In this document: positions 44,831 through 56,339 of the stretch, in pieces
How positions within the stretch are numbered: the first letter of the stretch is position 1
Layout of the letters: the number at the start of each line of letters is the position of its first letter
NCBI GenBank assembly: GCA_025330725.1
Contig: JAIWND010000003.1
Location: forward strand, 1,116,001-1,180,000
Direction: 5' to 3'
Length of the DNA: 64,000 nt
Source: Chlamydoabsidia padenii
Lineage: Eukaryota; Mucoromycota; Mucoromycetes; Mucorales; Cunninghamellaceae
Position numbers and translations under genes: made by a program
Notes under the pieces: model-generated
The model's database searches: none
What the model was told of the DNA's origin: nothing
Seen by the model: the letters and a program-made list of their open reading frames with translations, nothing else

Positions 44831-45462
44831 TTTAGGTCAAGTGAAAGAGAAGCGAAACAACGAAGGATATAAAAAAAAACGCCCCTTTTAATCACAAAAA
44901 CGATATTCAAATTCCGCCACCAATCGCTCTACCAAATTCATGCACCATCGACAAGGGGCACAAAATCAAAGTGAGACTAAATAGCATCACTTTCATGATA
45001 TCGTGTTTGACTTTTTAATATATCAAACCAAAATACAAAGGAAAGAGCATGATGATAGAGTGAGAAATGGGAAAATGTGACCTCTTCAGGAGTCTTTATG
45101 ACATGCGAATCCCGATCTCTTTTGACAAAAAGGCCGACAGGGTTTGAATGAACATAATCCCAGAGAGTGGATAGAATTGTGTTTTGAAAAAAAGCCTATG
45201 ATTCATGCAAGCGGGAACTTAAAAATTAACATAATTCAACTCCCGACGTTGTTGGCTTCGTACATTCCACCTGCAAACGGGAATAACCATGCATGATGGC
45301 ATCATCCGATTTGACCCTTTGCTATTGTTTATCTGATCTCCTCTACACAATACACATATATACACACACAGTTCAAGACAATAGACCATAAACACCTTTT
45401 ATTAAAATAAAATAAAAAAAAAGTCAATTAGGGGAATAGGGTAGATCTAAACTATAACTATA
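44831..45462. other. intergenic
   Basis: GH8 promoter (44906-44918) and further degenerate elements: AATCCCGATC near 45109, GGGTTTGAATG near 45140, AGCGGGAACTTAAAA near 45209 and TTCAACTCCCGAC near 45237. The SR-protein 3' UTR is on the right. No ORF is supported. Confidence 0.5.
44906..44918 (-). promoter_or_regulatory. recurrent element (GH8)
   Basis: Minus strand reads GGCGGAATTTGAA, 76 bp upstream of the start. Confidence 0.55.
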
Positions 45463-46368
45463 CTAATATCCCAAGGTGGGTGGCGAAATAGATCTTTGTT
45501 GTTGAGGAGGAGATAGTGGTCGAGGAGAGTAAGGACGACGATAGACGGGAGATCCTACTGGGTACCGATCATAGTGAGGAGATGATGTCACAGACGGAGG
45601 TGAGAGTGATGATCGTGGCCGTACAGGAGATCTAGAGTAGTACCTTTGTCGAGGAGACACTTCTCGTCGATGGTACCTATAATGCATTGGTGGGTATTGA
45701 CCATAAGGAGAGAATCTTGGTAAATGATGATGGGAATAATACCGGTAATTATCCGAATTTTTGTCATCATCACGGGGAGAGGTGAGTGGGTAAGGTGAAA
45801 TCGATCGTCGTCGTCGTCGTCGTTGGCCATTATATCTCCAAGATGCACTAGGAGCATTACGAGCCCACTATATAAAAGAGAGAAAGTCAATCCTATAGCT
45901 TTTTTTTTTCCATTGTTGTTTACTACTTTACCTGTACACTAATAGTATAAGTATCAATACGTCGTCCGTGCATTTCGTTAAATGCGTCTTCGGCATCTCG
46001 AGGGTCTTCATATTCTACAAAGGCATATCTATTTTTCGTTATTAGTATTCTTTTGTCATATAGCTTTTATACTTACGGTTTAGACGAGTAGCTTTTCGGG
46101 GCTGGAATATCACATCGTACAAGGCGTCCATATCTATTCATAAGTATAATAAAGTGAAGGTGAGTAAGTGAAAATGATTTATTGCATTCTTTCAAGTCCC
46201 TTCCCCCCAATTCAAAGTGTTGTTTGATGAATTGTCTTTGTGGGTGGAAAAAAAAAAGGGGAACCTGTTTAAAGGAAGAGGCCAGTATGATTACCTTTCG
46301 AATTCGTAAGCCAATTCAGCCGCCCTTGTTCCTATACCAAAGCCTGCCACAAACAATGTCGATCGCAT
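45463..46368 (-). CDS. SR-type RNA-binding protein (one RRM)
   Basis: Nuclear splicing-factor-like protein. Exons 46295-46368, 46077-46133, 45932-46028 and 45463-45867 give 210 residues. The RRM (about 1-76) has RNP2 [11 protein letters not shown]1 [10 protein letters not shown] and [17 protein letters not shown]. The C-terminal half is Arg/Ser/Pro/Tyr-rich ([26 protein letters not shown]). This architecture matches small SR proteins, in which the RS tail is phosphorylated. It cannot be assigned to a specific SRSF. Confidence 0.88.
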
Positions 46369-46458
46369 AAGTAAAAAAAAAAAAAAAAGACGTTGTAAAA
46401 AAAAAAAGAAGAGAGAATAAAGAGAAAGATTAAAAATAAGACTATTTTGACCTAAAAG

Positions 46459-46471
46459 TTCAAATTCCGCC
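46459..46471 (-). promoter_or_regulatory. recurrent element (SR protein)
   Basis: Minus strand reads GGCGGAATTTGAA, 91 bp upstream of the start; same variant as at 44906. Confidence 0.55.
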
Positions 46472-46534
46472 GTCCCCCGCAAAATAAGCTTTTTTATTAT
46501 TGGTGAATGCAACTAAAACTAAATACAATATGTT

Positions 46535-48431
46535 CTATGATGGCGTTTGGTTGTTGTCGGGTACCGGTGATTCTGTTGATGGAGCATCTGCAGCAGCTTG
46601 AGGTTTGGCTTTTCTTTTCTTGGTTCTTCTTCCACTATCGTCCTTTGTTACTAAAGAAGGATCAAATGGACAATCGATGACGCGGATTCCAGATAGCAAG
46701 TAACCACCACCAGCGCTCATGGACATTTCAGGGTGAGTTCGACCGGGTAAAACCTAAAAAAAGCAAATGCAACACAAAGTAAAGAGAATTTAGTAAAGGA
46801 TTGCTATTCATTTCACTCCACCCCTCCCTTATTTTTACCTGGTATTGACGCAAGAAGCTTTCAGTAATATCAGCTTCGATAAAGTCCTTTGATCTACGCA
46901 TATATTGAGCACCATTCAATAACATTTCCTTCATATGACTATACACAACTACTGGTCTCGATCCCGAGAGATAAGGTAAGAGTGCTTGAATCACCGTTTC
47001 AGGTTTATAGAAGGAGGAAATGATCAAGCTACAGAAAAAAAAAAAAAGAGGATTAGTTGGACAGACCGGGGGGAGGGGTTCCAATATTCAAGTTTATGCT
47101 TACCCATCAAAGTCACCTTGGAATAACAGGTCCCTTGCATGATTTCGTTGTTCCATAGCCCGTTTCCTTCGTTCGAATGCCTTGGCAACTTCATCCGACA
47201 TTGTCTTGTATTCTTCCTCCGTTCGTTCGATCCATACCTCTATAGTCATACAAAAAAAAAATGAGTCGAGGGCCCTAAAAAATGAGCAATATATGATGTA
47301 GTTACCGTTATCGTCATTAGGATCAAGTCTTGCCATGGGAACGGAATGAATGGTATTGAGAATACGCTTGGGAAAATTCATATACCGCACAACATCAAAG
47401 TTATGATTATCACCTTCATGTACACCAACAATAGTACCATAACCACCCATTCGTTCGGCAGCAGCAGCCACCAAGAGTCCTTGAGTATCATCCACAATCA
47501 GTAATTTCGAGTGAGCACGGACATTAGCCTTGTTGAGTAATTGTGACAATGTATCCAGTCGAAGGAAACTGTATAAAAAGAGTATGAATGAGTCATGCAA
47601 ATTAATTAAGAGAGACAAGGTTCTTACTTGATTTTATCAGGGTTCTTGTTAAAAAAGTAGTTGGAGATGGAGTACAAGGTAGGTCGGACAGGTGTAAACA
47701 TCTTCATGAATCTATGCAAACAGTTAGTGCTTCTTCTTCTTTTTGGTTCCATGTTTACTTACTTTTTCTTTTTACGTTCAATGTATTTGAATTTAGAATA
47801 TTCCGTCTTCTTGTCGAATTCCGTATGTGCTTCCATGATTCGTTTGATGATTTCTTCAGAGTGTAGTGCCCCACTTTTACCTTCTTCCTTTAGTTTTTCC
47901 ACTTCTTCATAGGTCAAAGATTGGACAGCACGAGTATCGATGATGTTCTGGTTATTGGCCTTGGTTTCCTCTTTTTTTTTTAAAAAAAAAAAAAAAAATC
48001 AGTCAAGATAGTGAGTTACCCCCCTCTTCCTCCTTTATTTTCCCATTTCCTACTTTACCTACGGCTTCCAATGCAAAGTTCTTGATGGGTCGAATGTTAC
48101 CCTTGTTATCAATGATTTCATAAGACAGACCAAAAGGTTGACCAATCAGACTGTTCGAGTTGAAGGTACCAAATTTGCCAAGGTTTACCATACTTTATTC
48201 ATATGTAAAACAAAAAGTTGTTAGTTACCTGTTATCCCCCCTCCTCCTAAAGTATATGTATGTCACTTACGTGTCTTCTTTAAGATTCATCATTTTGACA
48301 TTTCCACTGGGCATGCTGATCAAGACATATTGATTCTTGCAAACATGAGGTACGTCTTCTTTGATCTCTTCTTGTTGTACAGGTGTTGTCGTCACTTCAG
48401 GTGAGGCGGATAATGAAGTAGGATCTGCCAT
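46535..48431 (-). CDS. TRM6: tRNA m1A58 methyltransferase non-catalytic subunit Trm6
   Basis: Partner of Trm61 in the nuclear complex that makes N1-methyladenosine 58 in tRNA. Eight exons, 48271-48431, 48059-48192, 47763-47970, 47628-47711, 47306-47568, 47104-47239, 46839-47028 and 46535-46753, give 464 residues. Family features include NKNPDKI-NFLRLDTLSQLL, AHSKLLIVDDTQGLLVAAAAERMGG, NFPKRILNTIHS, SSFYKPETVIQALLPYLSGSRPVVVYS, and the C-terminal RTHPEMSMSAGGGYLLSGIRV. A Lys-rich tail follows. The acceptor of exon 3 sits next to T17A10, so it is unusual. TTTCAAATCCCG and TTTAAATCCCGCG elements lie 95-121 bp upstream. Confidence 0.93.
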
Positions 48432-49461
48432 GATATGTTGTCGCTGGAGGAGCAGATCAATTAAAAAGAGGAAGAACAAAGAAAAAAAAAAAGTTTTTTT
48501 TTGTGTTTGCTCTCATCCCCTCCAATTTCAAATCCCGTTTTTAAATCCCGCGTTGACATTCCTGAAGAGGCTGGTCCCTGCCACAGCATTGATCAAACAG
48601 CTTACTTTGAAAAAGCACCATGAAGGGTAGACCAAGTTTAATCAAACTTACTATTCCTATAGTTTAAACTTTGTAAAAGACAACGAATGACACCATTGTA
48701 CTATCCTCAATCTATACACATTATGTACACTGTATCAAAGTTAATTGAAGTGAGATCACTTTACCATTCTAAACACTTTGAGTATATGAATGGGGAACTT
48801 GATGATCAGAAAAACGAAAGAGTCAACCAGACTTTATCGTCGATCATCCCGTTTAAGTATCGGGGTTTGAATATGCATACCTTCCCCCCCCCACAAGGTT
48901 AACAAGACCTACCCTTCAGCATGATTATCTCACATGATGTACTATCAAGTTTAAACTTGAAGCAATATAATGCAGAAATCCAGAAAATGGGAAGGGCCAT
49001 GTATACGGATCAAGTGAGTAACAACTCTACCTCATGTCGGTATTTGAATTTGAAAGGGATATAGAAGGGGAAATAAAAAAGAGGGGGGGGGGTTTTTCAC
49101 TGTTTCTTTTACCCTTCTCACTACTGATTTGATTTGATCCCTTATTCACCATACTGGACGGACTCGAACAAAGCAAAACCGAAGGGATACGAACACTTCA
49201 GTACAGATACCATTCAAACGATATGATCTGAGTCTACTTGGAAACTAGGAAACACAAGGGAACAAAATATGGGACCATCATTTAGTTATAGTTATAGTTT
49301 TATTTTATTTTTTGATAACATTAATAATAAAAAGTTATTGATTGATAATAAGGTGGAGAAGGTCAAAATCATAAATGTAAGTAAATAAAGGAAGGGATCA
49401 TATAAAATAAACACAAAAGAGGAATATATAAACAAACGGGTTTGACTATGTATAAAGTGAT
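48432..49461. other. intergenic; no supported gene
   Basis: Trm6 promoter with two tandem elements (48526-48537, 48540-48552), then AT-rich sequence with short random ORFs, a G run near 49083, and GTCGGTATTTGAA near 49037. The right side holds the 3' UTR of the H2C2 gene. Confidence 0.5.
48526..48552 (-). promoter_or_regulatory. tandem pair of elements (Trm6)
   Basis: Two minus-strand copies, CGGGATTTGAAA and CGCGGGATTTAAA, 2 bp apart, 95-121 bp upstream of Trm6. Confidence 0.65.
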
Positions 49462-50614
49462 TCAATGCTGTAGTGACATCAAATCGATTGTACCGTGGGG
49501 TTGTAAAACATAGGAAGACATGTCAGGTTTTGAATCTTGCATTGGTGGCGGAGGATAATAAGATTTGTCCTGTGGTGGTGGATAGTAATAATCATCATAT
49601 TGATAAGATAGTTGTTGAATGGCAGATGTAGTTGAAGAAGCAGAAGATGGTGAAGAGGATGGTGAGGTGTTCATTACTTTGTTATTCAAGCAATAGTCAT
49701 CAGCATAAGGTGAAGAGAAGGGTGGTTGTGAGTAATAATAGAATGTGGTACCAGGCTCTATCCATTGAGTCGAAACAGCAGTAGCAGCTGCACTAGTAGC
49801 AATTGAGGCGGCTATGTTGGGTTGTTGTTGATGATCCTTCTTTTCTTCCCAGGATAATGTTTCATAAAGATAAGGATGATTTGGTTTGTTATTTTTCTTG
49901 GTGGTGGTCTTGTTGTTTGGTGATGATGGTTGACGATGAGGATGACCATTTCGACGAGAGATGCAAAAAGGACACCGGCGGACAAATCGAGCAATAAGTT
50001 CCTTTGGAATCCAAGAATATTGTTTTCGTACCTATCAAAAAAAGAGTGGGAATGAGTACGCTTTAATCGGGGGTTTAAATATTTCCTTTTTTTACCAGTG
50101 CCGATGTTTTATCTCTTCCACCATGATGAGCATCCCGATGAGCCCGAATGAGAATAGGATAAATTTGTTCCTGTGTGGCCACTGGTTTATCATCATGACA
50201 AACTACCCAACCACCATTTTTTATGGCCAAGAGTTGGAACATTTTTTTGACCCAGAATCGAAATTGAGCAGTGCTGATCGCTGTATTCCGAGGATCCTTG
50301 AGCACCTGCAGAATCAAACTATAGCGTTGTTGATCCACCAAAGCCTTATCACGTTTTTTGCAGGAGAGATTCACAAGATAGTCTTGGATGATTGAGTCAA
50401 ATTCTTGAGGAGAAGGGTATTGGTCTTGATCATAAAGATAATGTAGGTCCGAGGAGGAGAAGGAGGATGATCTTGATGATGGTGTGTCTACTTGATATAA
50501 CGAATCACAAAGACAGGCCGAGTCGCATGTGGAGAGATGGTTCAGTTTGCATGGTAACCTATCGGATGACCCAAAAGTAGACTGATGAGAATGATCATAT
50601 TGTGTTGCCATCAT
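49462..50614 (-). CDS. H2C2 (integrase-type) zinc-finger protein
   Basis: Probable DNA-binding regulator. Exons 50096-50614 and 49462-50031 give 362 residues. At about residues 150-202 the string HRDAHHGG, then KQYSWIPKELIARF, then CPFCISRRNG forms an HHCC zinc-binding module like that of retroviral and retrotransposon integrases and of the Spt10 histone-UAS-binding domain. Upstream (about 80-150) is an unrecognised segment with FRFWVKKMFQLLAI. The N-terminus is Ser/Cys-rich and the C-terminus is Pro/Tyr/Gln-rich. There is no integrase catalytic core or reverse transcriptase, so it is not an intact transposon. A host regulator with a captured integrase finger is the simplest reading. An E2F-like site lies upstream. 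Confidence 0.78.
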
Positions 50615-50615
50615 G

Positions 50616-50620
<5 letters not shown>

Positions 50621-50649
<29 letters not shown>
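50621..50649. repeat. (AT)n(GT)n microsatellite
   Basis: Alternating purine-pyrimidine run just upstream of the H2C2 gene start. Confidence 0.85.
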
Positions 50650-50820
50650 ATAAATGTATACTATGAATTATAGAGGAGTTACAGTAAGTATGTTGGATTG
50701 ACTATGTTTAAAAGTACAACAAAAGAAAAAAGAAAGAAAAGATGAAAGAAGAGGAAAGAAAGAAGTGGAAATGGAAAAAATGAAAACAATCCAAATTAAG
50801 GGGAATGTGAACTTGAAATA

Positions 50821-50875
50821 TTTGGCGGGAAAAAAAAAATAATCAGAAGGCTCTCGACGCGGGATTTCAAATCCC
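50821..50875. promoter_or_regulatory. E2F-like site plus palindromic element (H2C2 gene)
   Basis: TTTGGCGGGAAAAA at 50821-50834 equals a textbook E2F site. GCGGGATTTCAAATCCC at 50859-50875 is a palindromic double element. Both lie 207-261 bp upstream of the H2C2 gene. Confidence 0.6.
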
Positions 50876-52003
50876 TAGTTGTTAAAACCATCACCATTTT
50901 ATCATCTTCTCAAGTGTTGTCTAAATGACAAGGAAAAAAAAAAGATCACTGATAGTTGACATTTATGAATACGCTTTGATTTTTTTTTTTAATTTTTAAT
51001 TTAAAAAGATAGAACACACTTTTTGTTGTTTCATTTTTGGGAATCCTATCTCACCCGCGCAAGAAATGAAACACAAATCTAAAAGATAGTTATTAAAAAC
51101 AAGATATATGCAACTGATATTAAGGGGCTGAAAAGGGAGATATGGTGCAGCACACAGGGATATCAAGGGGTCAAGCACATTCATTAAGATTCACCATCCC
51201 TTTTTTTTCCCCACCCCCTTTCCCTTATTATGACAATCGATATCATCATTGTCTTTCGGAATGTGTGTGTGTATTCATGCAATCGAAGCGGGGCGGGGAT
51301 TCAAAATTTCCGATTTCATTTTCAGATATTCGATTTGGTGGAAGAAAGTGATCACTACGAAGGATAACAGACCATTCGAATGGTTTATTTAGTCTGTGCG
51401 TGTGATATATTTATATAAAACACCCCCGATAACAGATGATGATAACGCATGATCTCCGAAACTTGACCCGATCAAGTAAAAAAAAAAAGTATCAGGAACC
51501 CCACTTGTGTGCGGTACATATGATGTAGGTTATTTGGTTTTGGTTTAAATTACAATCATCATATTATAATGAGGAAAGCATGAGTTTTTATTGGCATCAA
51601 TAAAATAAAAAGAATGTAGTTCTATAGAGTAAAACTGTATACATATATACTATTTCTAATATAAAATAATCCTAAAGAATGTATGGGTCCAAGAGACTTG
51701 TCAGTGTCAACCCAACTATCTATCGGTATTTTACCTTTTTCCACCCCGTTTTCATAAAATGGCCTGACTTTGTTGTCCCCTTAAAACATTAGATACACCT
51801 TGTACAACATGGTATGCATATCCTCCCCCCAAGTATACCAACAACAACAAGTAGTGTCGCCATCCGAGAGGGAAAGTTTCATACTTTTTTTTTGTTTTTG
51901 TCCGAAGTTGTGCACGGTCCCCCCCTTGTTCTATACACTTTGATACATAGTATAAAAAAGTCCCACCTACAACAACAACAACATAATTAAATTCATGTTT
52001 ATT

Positions 52004-52208
52004 TCACATGCACAACATCATCATGCGAGGGGAGTTCTTCTTCACGCTATGCAGTGTTAGTCTTCCTTCCTTTTATGTGATTCTATTACCGCTTTTATTT
52101 TATTTTATTTGTACATTACCTTTTGTCCGTGGAGGTCCGACCCAGTAAGATGATATCAGTACCCCCTTGATCGGCATCCCTTCGTTTGTCAAGTTCCAGT
52201 AATAACAT
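52004..52208 (-). CDS. doubtful small spliced ORF
   Basis: Exons 52120-52208 and 52004-52046 give MLLLELDKRRDADQGG and onward, about 43 residues. It is preceded on the minus strand by a likely 5' UTR intron, a pyrimidine-rich leader (52500-52540) and a promoter-like element (52542-52555), and followed by AATAAA. A noncoding transcript or a decayed gene are alternatives. Confidence 0.15.
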
Positions 52209-52719
52209 CTTGTTTGTATGAGAAGAGTTAGTCTTGATACAGTAAGATATTATTCTTGATTCTACCTTGTTTAGAGGGATAGACAGCCCATTGTCTCCTT
52301 TTGCTTATTATGACATTCCTAGAATAGTGGTTTTTCCCTTTTGATTGGCGCTGGGTACGATGTGAATGCTAAACATTGTTCAATCAATCGTCGACCCAGT
52401 GACTGGTATGTATAAATTGCTGTAGAGTTTGTTGTAAAGTTGTTTAGATCATGGTTGCATTTGTTGATTGATTAATGTCATATACTTAAGATGCGGTGAT
52501 AAAAAGAGAAAGAAAAAAGGAAATCAGAAAGAAAAATGCGAGGCGGGGTTTTCAACAACAAAATTAAACCCCCGCTCCACACCTGTCAGGGGAATGTACT
52601 TGACTACAAAAGACATTACATGAGGAGTTTTGTTTATTACGATGTTAAATAAAACTTGTTTTATTATAATAAAAAAGTAATACTAGGGACTAAAAATACA
52701 AACCAAATAACCAAGACTA

Positions 52720-55224
52720 TCACACATCATAGTAAAACTTTGTGCCGGACCCATAAGGTATAGGAGGGACTTCCAAAGAGCCATGTGGGACTTCCACACG
52801 ATCGCCAGCAATCTGTAGTAGTTTCACTTTGACGCCGATTTCAGTCAACGAGTGTAAATATTCCGCTGTTTCCTTGCTTGTGATTCCTTTATCCATCAAC
52901 ATGCTGAATCCATCCTTCCATTCCGAAGCCTGTTCAGAGGTGGCGCATATGAATTCCGCCAGAGGCACGTTGCTGTCATTGTATAACCCAAACGCCAAGC
53001 TGACAGAAGAGAGTGAGCTTGTAGGTTGATCATGATGAAAGTGGGACGATGTTGTAGAGGGTAAAGAGCTAGGAGGCATCGGGAAGAGTGACATGGCATT
53101 GGAAGGTTTACGAATGGTGCGAATGTCTGCCACCTCGCCAAGATCAATCTTGTTGGGGAGTCTGTCGTAATCCTTGATGATGGGTGCTATTCGATCGGCG
53201 AAATCACCAAATTGTAAGGCCTTTTTGGATGGACTAAGCTTGTAATATCTCCATCGTTTAACAGCCGAGTTGTTTCCACTGCCACTGATACCGCTGCCAC
53301 TCGTGCCGCCCACATTGCCTGTCCCCACATTACCAATCAAGTCGTTTGATGCTATGTTGTTAAGGTTGCTGTTGTTGTTTGGTACAGCTATAGAATTGGA
53401 TCGTGGTGAGTTGGGAAACCATGCACCTTGTAAGAGACACCCTATACGTTGTTTCTTGATAAAGTCGTAGGATTGTTTGTTGAGTCTAGTGCGCAGATTC
53501 CTAAAGTAAAATATTAGTCAGTGTCTTTATATATCTTTTCAGGTTCTTACTTGATTGCTTCACGACCTAGTAGATCATCCGCCCATTCCAATTCTTTCAA
53601 TCGCCGATCCCGGATAACTTGATAAGGAGTACCATCCATCACACGTTCGAATTCGCTGATATCCTTGACTTCATCACTTCGGAAGACTGCACGTAGTTGA
53701 CTTCGTACCAGAGCAGAGACTTTGGAAAAGTCAGCGTTTGTTGCCTTCATATCTTGGAATAAGCGAAAGAAGAGTCGGATGGTGGTTGCCTGTACACGAT
53801 CAAAATACATCAAGATAGGTTCTAATTCAGCCGCCTTGTCTACAATGATAGAAACAGAGTTATTAGTATTGACACACCCACACACTATAACTCTTTTCAC
53901 TTACATCCAGTTGTAATATCCCATTGGCTAAATAAAAGTTCGGTACTTTCACAACTTGTTCTAGCAAAGAGACATCGTTTGTTTTCAGGTCGATGGATTT
54001 GTTCCAATATCATCTATAAAAAAATAAAAAATAAAAGAGAGTGAGAATCTTTATAATGTTGTTTCTTTATCAAGACTCACCTTTGCAAAAAGATCCTTAT
54101 TTTCCATTACAAAAGTATGCATTCTTTGCAGGCCAAATTTCCCGGTCCTGGCAAATTCACGCTGAGGTGATTCTGACTATAAAGAGAGAAAGAGAGGTTA
54201 GTTTATGAAATGAATTGATGGATACTACTTGCCGAGAATCCTAGTTTTTTCCATTTTCTTGCACCAGGCACTTGAATACCATCCACCTTGGCCGCTTCCC
54301 AAATATCATTTAGCATCTTCATATCCTTGGCATTATGAGATGATACTGGTGTTTTCCTTCTTTGATTGACATTTCGTATAAGAGCAGTTTGATAATCCAA
54401 CAGATGACGTCGTAATTCTTCAGAAGGATGATTGTTCATAAGTCGCTATTTATTCAAGCCAAAAAGTTGAGTACATATATATATATATATATCCCACCAA
54501 GTTTATATGTATATTACTTACCACAATGTACTTTTTCGTATTGAGTTGTTCCAGTTTTTCGGGGAGTTCATTTTGATGTTCTTCAGTGACAGTTCGAAGC
54601 ATAGCGGTCTGGAGGTCCAAACTGTTGAGACAGAGCGCATAATCTTGACTTTGTAAACGTTGAATCAAAGTCGATAGTAGTTTGGGTTCATGTTCAATGG
54701 CTTTTTGTAAAGTGGGATAGCCAAAGGTTATCTTTTTACCAGTGTCGTAGGCGGTTTCTGATGGATTGGTAGTGACAATTTTGATCAATATCGCTGTAGC
54801 TGGTCGTCCAATCGTCACCAATGTTTCATTCACCACAATATGAGCAATTTCAACCACAAAGTCTTCAGAGAGTGAGTCCCAACCAGTATTATGTTCCATT
54901 AACGAAGTAAACGAATTCAAAGCATACGCCAGTGTGTTTCCACTGGCCTTTTTTATGATTTCACACAATGATTCCAATCCACCGCGTTCCAAAAATTCAT
55001 TGGCAAAGTCATGTTCCTATATTTATAAAAATCAATAAAATGATACTCTGTCCAACTGATTGATTTACCTTTAAATACTTTTGAAGGGAGAAGGTGGCCA
55101 TCTTTAAGACCTTGTCATCTTTGGAAGTGGAAGTAGAGATGATAGGATCAGATAGGTTGGCACCAGTAGACATACGATTGACAAGCTTTTCAGCTGTACT
55201 TGAAGAGAGGCTAGTATCGCTCAT
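52720..55224 (-). CDS. ELMO/CED-12 domain protein
   Basis: Regulator that in animals works with DOCK-family GEFs to activate Rac. Seven exons, 55069-55224, 54522-55016, 54233-54445, 54081-54176, 53905-54013, 53551-53839 and 52720-53500, give 712 residues, close to animal ELMO1. The N-terminal armadillo-like part reads FLERGGLESLCEIIKKAS; the ELMO domain (about 265-400) includes DIWEAAKVDGIQV, KWKKLGFSSESPQREF and GLQRMHTFV; then a helical linker and a PH domain (RIGCLLQGAWFPN, KRWRYYKLSPSKKALQFGDF). The intron after Ser of LGFS uses a GC donor (GCAAGT). TTTTAAAATCCCGC lies 87 bp upstream. Confidence 0.92.
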
Positions 55225-55760
55225 CCCTTGAGTACTAATGATGAAGAAGGAAAGAAAAAAAAAAAAAATTAAATGAGCCGAAATTGGCTGATCATCTTCC
55301 TGCTATCTATTTTTAAAATCCCGCTTTACCACGGACTCATTTGGATCTTGCAGATGTGTTTCAAACCATTGCGGTCCCGAACGATGAAACATTACTATGG
55401 GATAACCATGTAAAGTATGAACAAGGCGTATATATATTTAAAATAAGAACGTTGAACGTTAAATCAAGAACATTAGTGCTTTGTGTGTATGGTGACCGCA
55501 ATCATCATTCTTGTCTATAAAGAATCAAAAGTAAGACATAAACTATGTTTCACACATTTGAAGGTGGGGGGAGTGCATCTCATTAAAAGTGTTTGGTTGC
55601 TATCCCAGAGCCCAAAGTGACCCTGAGCAAAAATCGACTCATGTCGGAATTTGAATAACTTTGTAATATGAGCCCTCCTTTTTTTTTTTGAATCTGCTTT
55701 CGTCCCTTCTCTCTCTCTCTCTCTCTCATCTTTTCTCACTCGGTTGATTTGATATATAAT
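55225..55760. promoter_or_regulatory. divergent region between ELMO and Pin1
   Basis: The 536 bp carry one element near each gene: TTTTAAAATCCCGC at 55311-55324 for ELMO and GTCGGAATTTGAA at 55643-55655 for Pin1, plus a CT-rich leader before Pin1. Confidence 0.6.
55311..55324 (-). promoter_or_regulatory. recurrent element (ELMO)
   Basis: Minus strand reads GCGGGATTTTAAAA, 87 bp upstream of the start. Confidence 0.6.
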
Positions 55761-56339
55761 ATGGTAAGTCATAAACAACAATAATAGGCCAATAAAGGAA
55801 GAAAAAGAGAAAAGCTAAGACTAATGAATTATATAGGACTTGCCAGCCCCTTGGATCATTAAACACTCACGCACTTACAACAAGGACTATTACTTTAACA
55901 CAGCCACTAAAGAATCACGTTGGGATGCACCTCCTAGTCAAGATAATGAACGTGTCCGAGCCAGTCATCTTTTGGTCAAACATGCAGGCTCAAGAAGACC
56001 CAGCTCATGGAGACAGGTAAACAATTCTCCACCTCACTACACGTAGTACTCACATACACTTGCATTCTATAGGAAACTATCACTCGTACCAAAGAAGAAG
56101 CTTTGGAAATCATAGAGGGATATCAAAAACAAATCCAAGATGGGGTGGAAACTCTTGGTGCTTTGGCAACCAATTACTCTGACTGCTCAAGTGCGAAACG
56201 AGGTGGCGATCTGGGGTATTTTGAACATGGACAAATGCAAAAGCCTTTTGAAGACACTACTTTTGCTTTACAAGTGGGTGAACTCAGCCAACCGGTGTGG
56301 ACCGATAGTGGGGTGCATCTTATCCTTCGAACGGCTTGA
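55761..56339 (+). CDS. PIN1: Pin1/Ess1 peptidyl-prolyl isomerase
   Basis: Phospho-Ser/Thr-Pro-specific cis-trans isomerase of the nucleus, acting on the RNA polymerase II tail among others. Exons 55761-55763, 55837-56016 and 56073-56339 give 149 residues. Exon 1 is the ATG alone, followed directly by GTAAGT. The WW domain is [28 protein letters not shown]; the parvulin domain has [20 protein letters not shown], with the phosphate-binding basic loop, then [20 protein letters not shown] and [18 protein letters not shown]. All hallmark residues are intact. Confidence 0.97.

Larger units (their letters stand above)
50615..52719. other. intergenic; microsatellite and possible small transcript
   Basis: Promoter side of the H2C2 gene with (AT)n(GT)n at about 50621-50649, TTTGGCGGGAAAAA at 50821-50834 and a palindromic GCGGGATTTCAAATCCC at 50859-50875. 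GGCGGGGATTCAAAA is at 51292-51306 and GGCGGGGTTTTCAA at 52542-52555. A minus-strand spliced frame at 52004-52208 is doubtful. Otherwise nothing is recognised. Confidence 0.5.

Noticed and set aside
49462..50614. Intact LTR retrotransposon integrase
   Set aside because: Only the HHCC finger is present; there is no DDE core, reverse transcriptase, protease or LTR.
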